Assembly (NCBI GenBank): GCA_963667575.2
Contig: CAXXHY010000010.1
Location: 124,001-188,000 of the forward strand
From: G963665495 sp963667575
Lineage (GTDB): Bacteria > Desulfobacterota > Desulfovibrionia > Desulfovibrionales > Desulfovibrionaceae
Length of the DNA stretch: 64,000 nt
Reading direction: 5' to 3'
Made by a program: the position numbers and the translations under genes. Under the pieces are notes generated by a model that made no database searches, was not told the DNA's origin, and saw only the letters and a program-made list of their open reading frames with translations. This document shows positions 62,585 through 64,000 of this stretch, one piece after another. The stretch's first letter is position 1. Each line of letters opens with the position of its first letter.

Positions 62585-62661
62585 TGGTAGCGAGGGAGGG
62601 ACTTGAACCCCCGACACTGCGGATATGAGCCGCATGCTCTGACCACCTGAGCTACCTCGCC
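62585..62661 (-). tRNA. tRNA with CAT anticodon, probably tRNA-Met (elongator)
   Basis: A 77-base cloverleaf on the minus strand starting GGCGAGGTAGCTCAGGTGG, anticodon CAT in CTCATAT, T-loop GTTCAAGTC, CCA encoded. Position 1 pairs, so it is not the initiator. A CAT anticodon could also be tRNA-Ile2 (lysidine modified). Confidence 0.95.
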
Positions 62662-62762
62662 ATCTGCGGGAGCGTTTTGTTTTGCCCCCGTCGAAGAAGA
62701 AGTATTTAGACTAGTTGAAATGGTATGGCAAGTAAAAAATGAAAAAAATCTAAATTTATTTT

Positions 62763-63560
62763 TTACGGGGCCCAGATCAGATAGACGAATGCGGCCAGAA
62801 CCAGACGATAATAGGCGAAAGGCCGCAGAGTGAAACGTCCGAGCAGGGCAATGAATCCCTTTACCGCGATCCAGGCCGCAAAGAAGGATACGACAAACCC
62901 AACAGCGAACAAGGGAATATCCGCAGCTGTGAGGAAGCCGAGACTTTTATACAGATCAAGAGCCGTTGCCGCGAACATGATGGGTACGGCTGCGATGAAC
63001 GAGTATTCGGCTGCCAGGGTTCTGCTGGCTCCCAAAAGCATGCCCCCCATTATCGTCGCGGCAGACCGGGAAAAACCCGGCCATAGGGCAAGGCATTGGA
63101 ACAATCCGATTCCCAGGGCCAGAGCCGGGGTAACTTCATCTATTTCATAAAATTTGTTTTTTCTCGGAAGTGCTTCCACCAGAAGAATGGCAATTGCTCC
63201 AACAGCCAGTGCCAGAGCCACAGGCAAAGGGTAGAAGAGTTTTTCCTTGATGACGTCATGGGCAAGAAGGCCGAGAATCCCCGCAGGCAGACAAGTCAAA
63301 AAGAGCATCCACAACCCGCGGATTCCTGAAAAGGAGTGCAGTCTGTCCTTTTTCAGAAGCGCAAGGAAACGCGATCGATAGAGCCAGACCACGGCCAGAA
63401 TGGCGCCCAATTGGATGACAACTTCAAAGGTGGCAGCCCGTTGACCGGTGAAGTGGAGCAGATGGCCGGCAATTATCAGGTGCCCGGTTGAGGACACCGG
63501 GAGAAATTCCGTCAGGCCTTCGACTATTCCTTGAATAATACCAATAAAAACTTCATGCAT
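62763..63560 (-). CDS. uppP: Undecaprenyl-diphosphatase (BacA/UppP)
   Basis: UppP recycles undecaprenyl pyrophosphate to the monophosphate carrier used in peptidoglycan and LPS synthesis. The 265-residue membrane protein has the two family motifs: EGLTEFLPVSSTGHL with the catalytic glutamates and serine, and PGFSRSAATI. The start at 63560 (MHEVFIG) has AGGA eight bases upstream; an ATG two codons earlier is also possible. Single gene, transcribed towards the tRNA. Confidence 0.95.
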   Translation of the reverse strand: MHEVFIGIIQGIVEGLTEFLPVSSTGHLIIAGHLLHFTGQRAATFEVVIQLGAILAVVWLYRSRFLALLKKDRLHSFSGIRGLWMLFLTCLPAGILGLLAHDVIKEKLFYPLPVALALAVGAIAILLVEALPRKNKFYEIDEVTPALALGIGLFQCLALWPGFSRSAATIMGGMLLGASRTLAAEYSFIAAVPIMFAATALDLYKSLGFLTAADIPLFAVGFVVSFFAAWIAVKGFIALLGRFTLRPFAYYRLVLAAFVYLIWAP

Positions 63561-63700
63561 GGTCATTTCCTTTCTACGGACAAGAGTATGAGTAGGGCGA
63601 TTACTAAATCAGGCTGACGGAAGTTGCAAGCCTGCGCCTGAAAGTGTAAAGAACTCCTTTCAACCCATGAAGCGCACCTAAAAAACATGAGGTAGGTCTG

Positions 63701-63889
63701 ATGAGCACAATTATTCCTCAAAGCGAGCTGATGCGTAACGCCATCCGGTTCATTTCGGAACAACAAAAAGAGTCCGGCAAGCCCGTCAAGTCGCTCATCC
63801 AGGAGGCTTCGATTCGTTTCAACCTGAGCCCTAAGGAAAACACCTTTCTTGAGCATTTTCTCAAGGAAGCGCAGGAAGATGAGGATTAG
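63701..63889 (+). CDS. Small conserved-looking hypothetical protein
   Basis: A 62-residue protein with a good ribosome-binding site (GAGGTAGG) before the ATG. It is predicted to be mostly helical (SELMRNAIRFISEQQKESGK, then KENTFLEHFLKEAQED) and acidic at the C-terminus. I do not recognise a family. Its stop overlaps a possible downstream start, ATGAGGATTAG, which suggests coupling with the gene that runs off the right edge. Confidence 0.7.
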   Translation: MSTIIPQSELMRNAIRFISEQQKESGKPVKSLIQEASIRFNLSPKENTFLEHFLKEAQEDED

Positions 63890-64000
63890 CTTCTGCAACT
63901 TCGCGGACCGACCCTGCTCCAGCGACGGATTCTACTGGAGCTTGTTTTTCTTTTTTGCCTTTGTCTCGGCTCGCTGCTGACACTGGTCCTGCTGGGACGG
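63879..64000 (+). CDS. Start of a downstream membrane protein, cut by the window edge and possibly frameshifted
   Basis: An ATG at 63879 overlaps the upstream stop, but its frame meets TGA about 33 codons on. The frame that starts at CTT 63890 stays open to the edge and reads LLQLRGPTLLQRRILLELVF followed by a leucine-rich hydrophobic stretch, which looks like the N-terminal membrane helix of a real protein. One missing C at about 63890 would join the two (MRIS then LLQLRG). Too short to identify. Confidence 0.4.

Noticed and set aside
58187..62661. Integrative element with tRNA-derived attachment sites
   Set aside because: No integrase gene and no copy of the tRNA-Met 3' end could be found on the far side of the helicase gene, so I only note the position and do not call att sites.

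Overview
The gene content and order suggest a Gram-negative, LPS-bearing, anaerobic-type deltaproteobacterium, most probably of the Desulfovibrionales. The signs are the block kdsA-kdsC-lptC-lptA-lptB-rpoN-hpf-ptsN-rapZ followed by mannose-family PTS genes, a heavy load of one- and two-component signalling genes, chemoreceptors with zinc-binding (CZB-type) domains, an anaerobic-type B12 pathway, and catabolic genes behind sigma-54 promoters. Base composition is close to half GC by eye. I cannot name the genus.

Layout. 0.3-3.8 kb: a GAF-PAS-GGDEF diguanylate cyclase, an unknown small protein, and a SixA phosphohistidine phosphatase next to a receiver-Hpt protein. 4.1-7.2 kb: an operon of three exported proteins (LPP20-like, TPR/SLH lipoprotein, unknown). 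7.3-9.5 kb: tatA and an S1-domain RNA-binding protein. 9.4-14.4 kb: a BMP-family (nucleoside-type) ABC importer. 14.7-16.6 kb: two paralogous membrane zinc-ribbon proteins and an O-methyltransferase. 17.0-21.9 kb: an acetate-type Na+/solute symporter with its DUF4212 partner, a cNMP/CBS/DUF294 protein and a DEDDh exonuclease. 21.9-26.4 kb: cobT, cobQ, cbiC and a CobD-like aminotransferase. 26.4-27.8 kb: divergent queF and queC. 27.8-31.7 kb: a PhoR-type kinase divergent from a Pit phosphate transporter and its DUF47 partner.

32.0-35.9 kb: an acetoin/butanediol SDR and a zinc (R,R)-butanediol dehydrogenase, each behind a near-consensus sigma-54 promoter, with thiC between them. 36.6-40.3 kb: a duplicated VOC protein, then two paralogous atypical kinase-like genes flanking a universal stress protein. 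40.4-43.3 kb: a chemoreceptor with two CZB-type units and a tRNA operon (three tRNA-Gly, one tRNA-Cys) driven by tandemly duplicated promoters. 43.3-46.1 kb: a FIST sensor gene followed by a PAS kinase that lacks its phospho-acceptor histidine. 46.3-49.6 kb: tadA, purQ, pyrG. 49.7-58.2 kb: the LPS/sigma-54/PTS block. 58.5-62.2 kb: a large AT-richer helicase-phospholipase D gene resembling a single-gene Mokosh-type defence protein, between the PTS genes and a tRNA-Met. 62.8-64.0 kb: uppP and two small or partial genes.

An important caveat: at least six genes carry a single-base indel, mostly in short homopolymers (BMP binding protein, DUF294 protein, one kinase-like gene, FIST, kdsA, PTS EIIC). 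Because kdsA and several of these sit in otherwise intact operons, sequencing or assembly error is the most economical explanation. I describe both the observed and the repaired reading.
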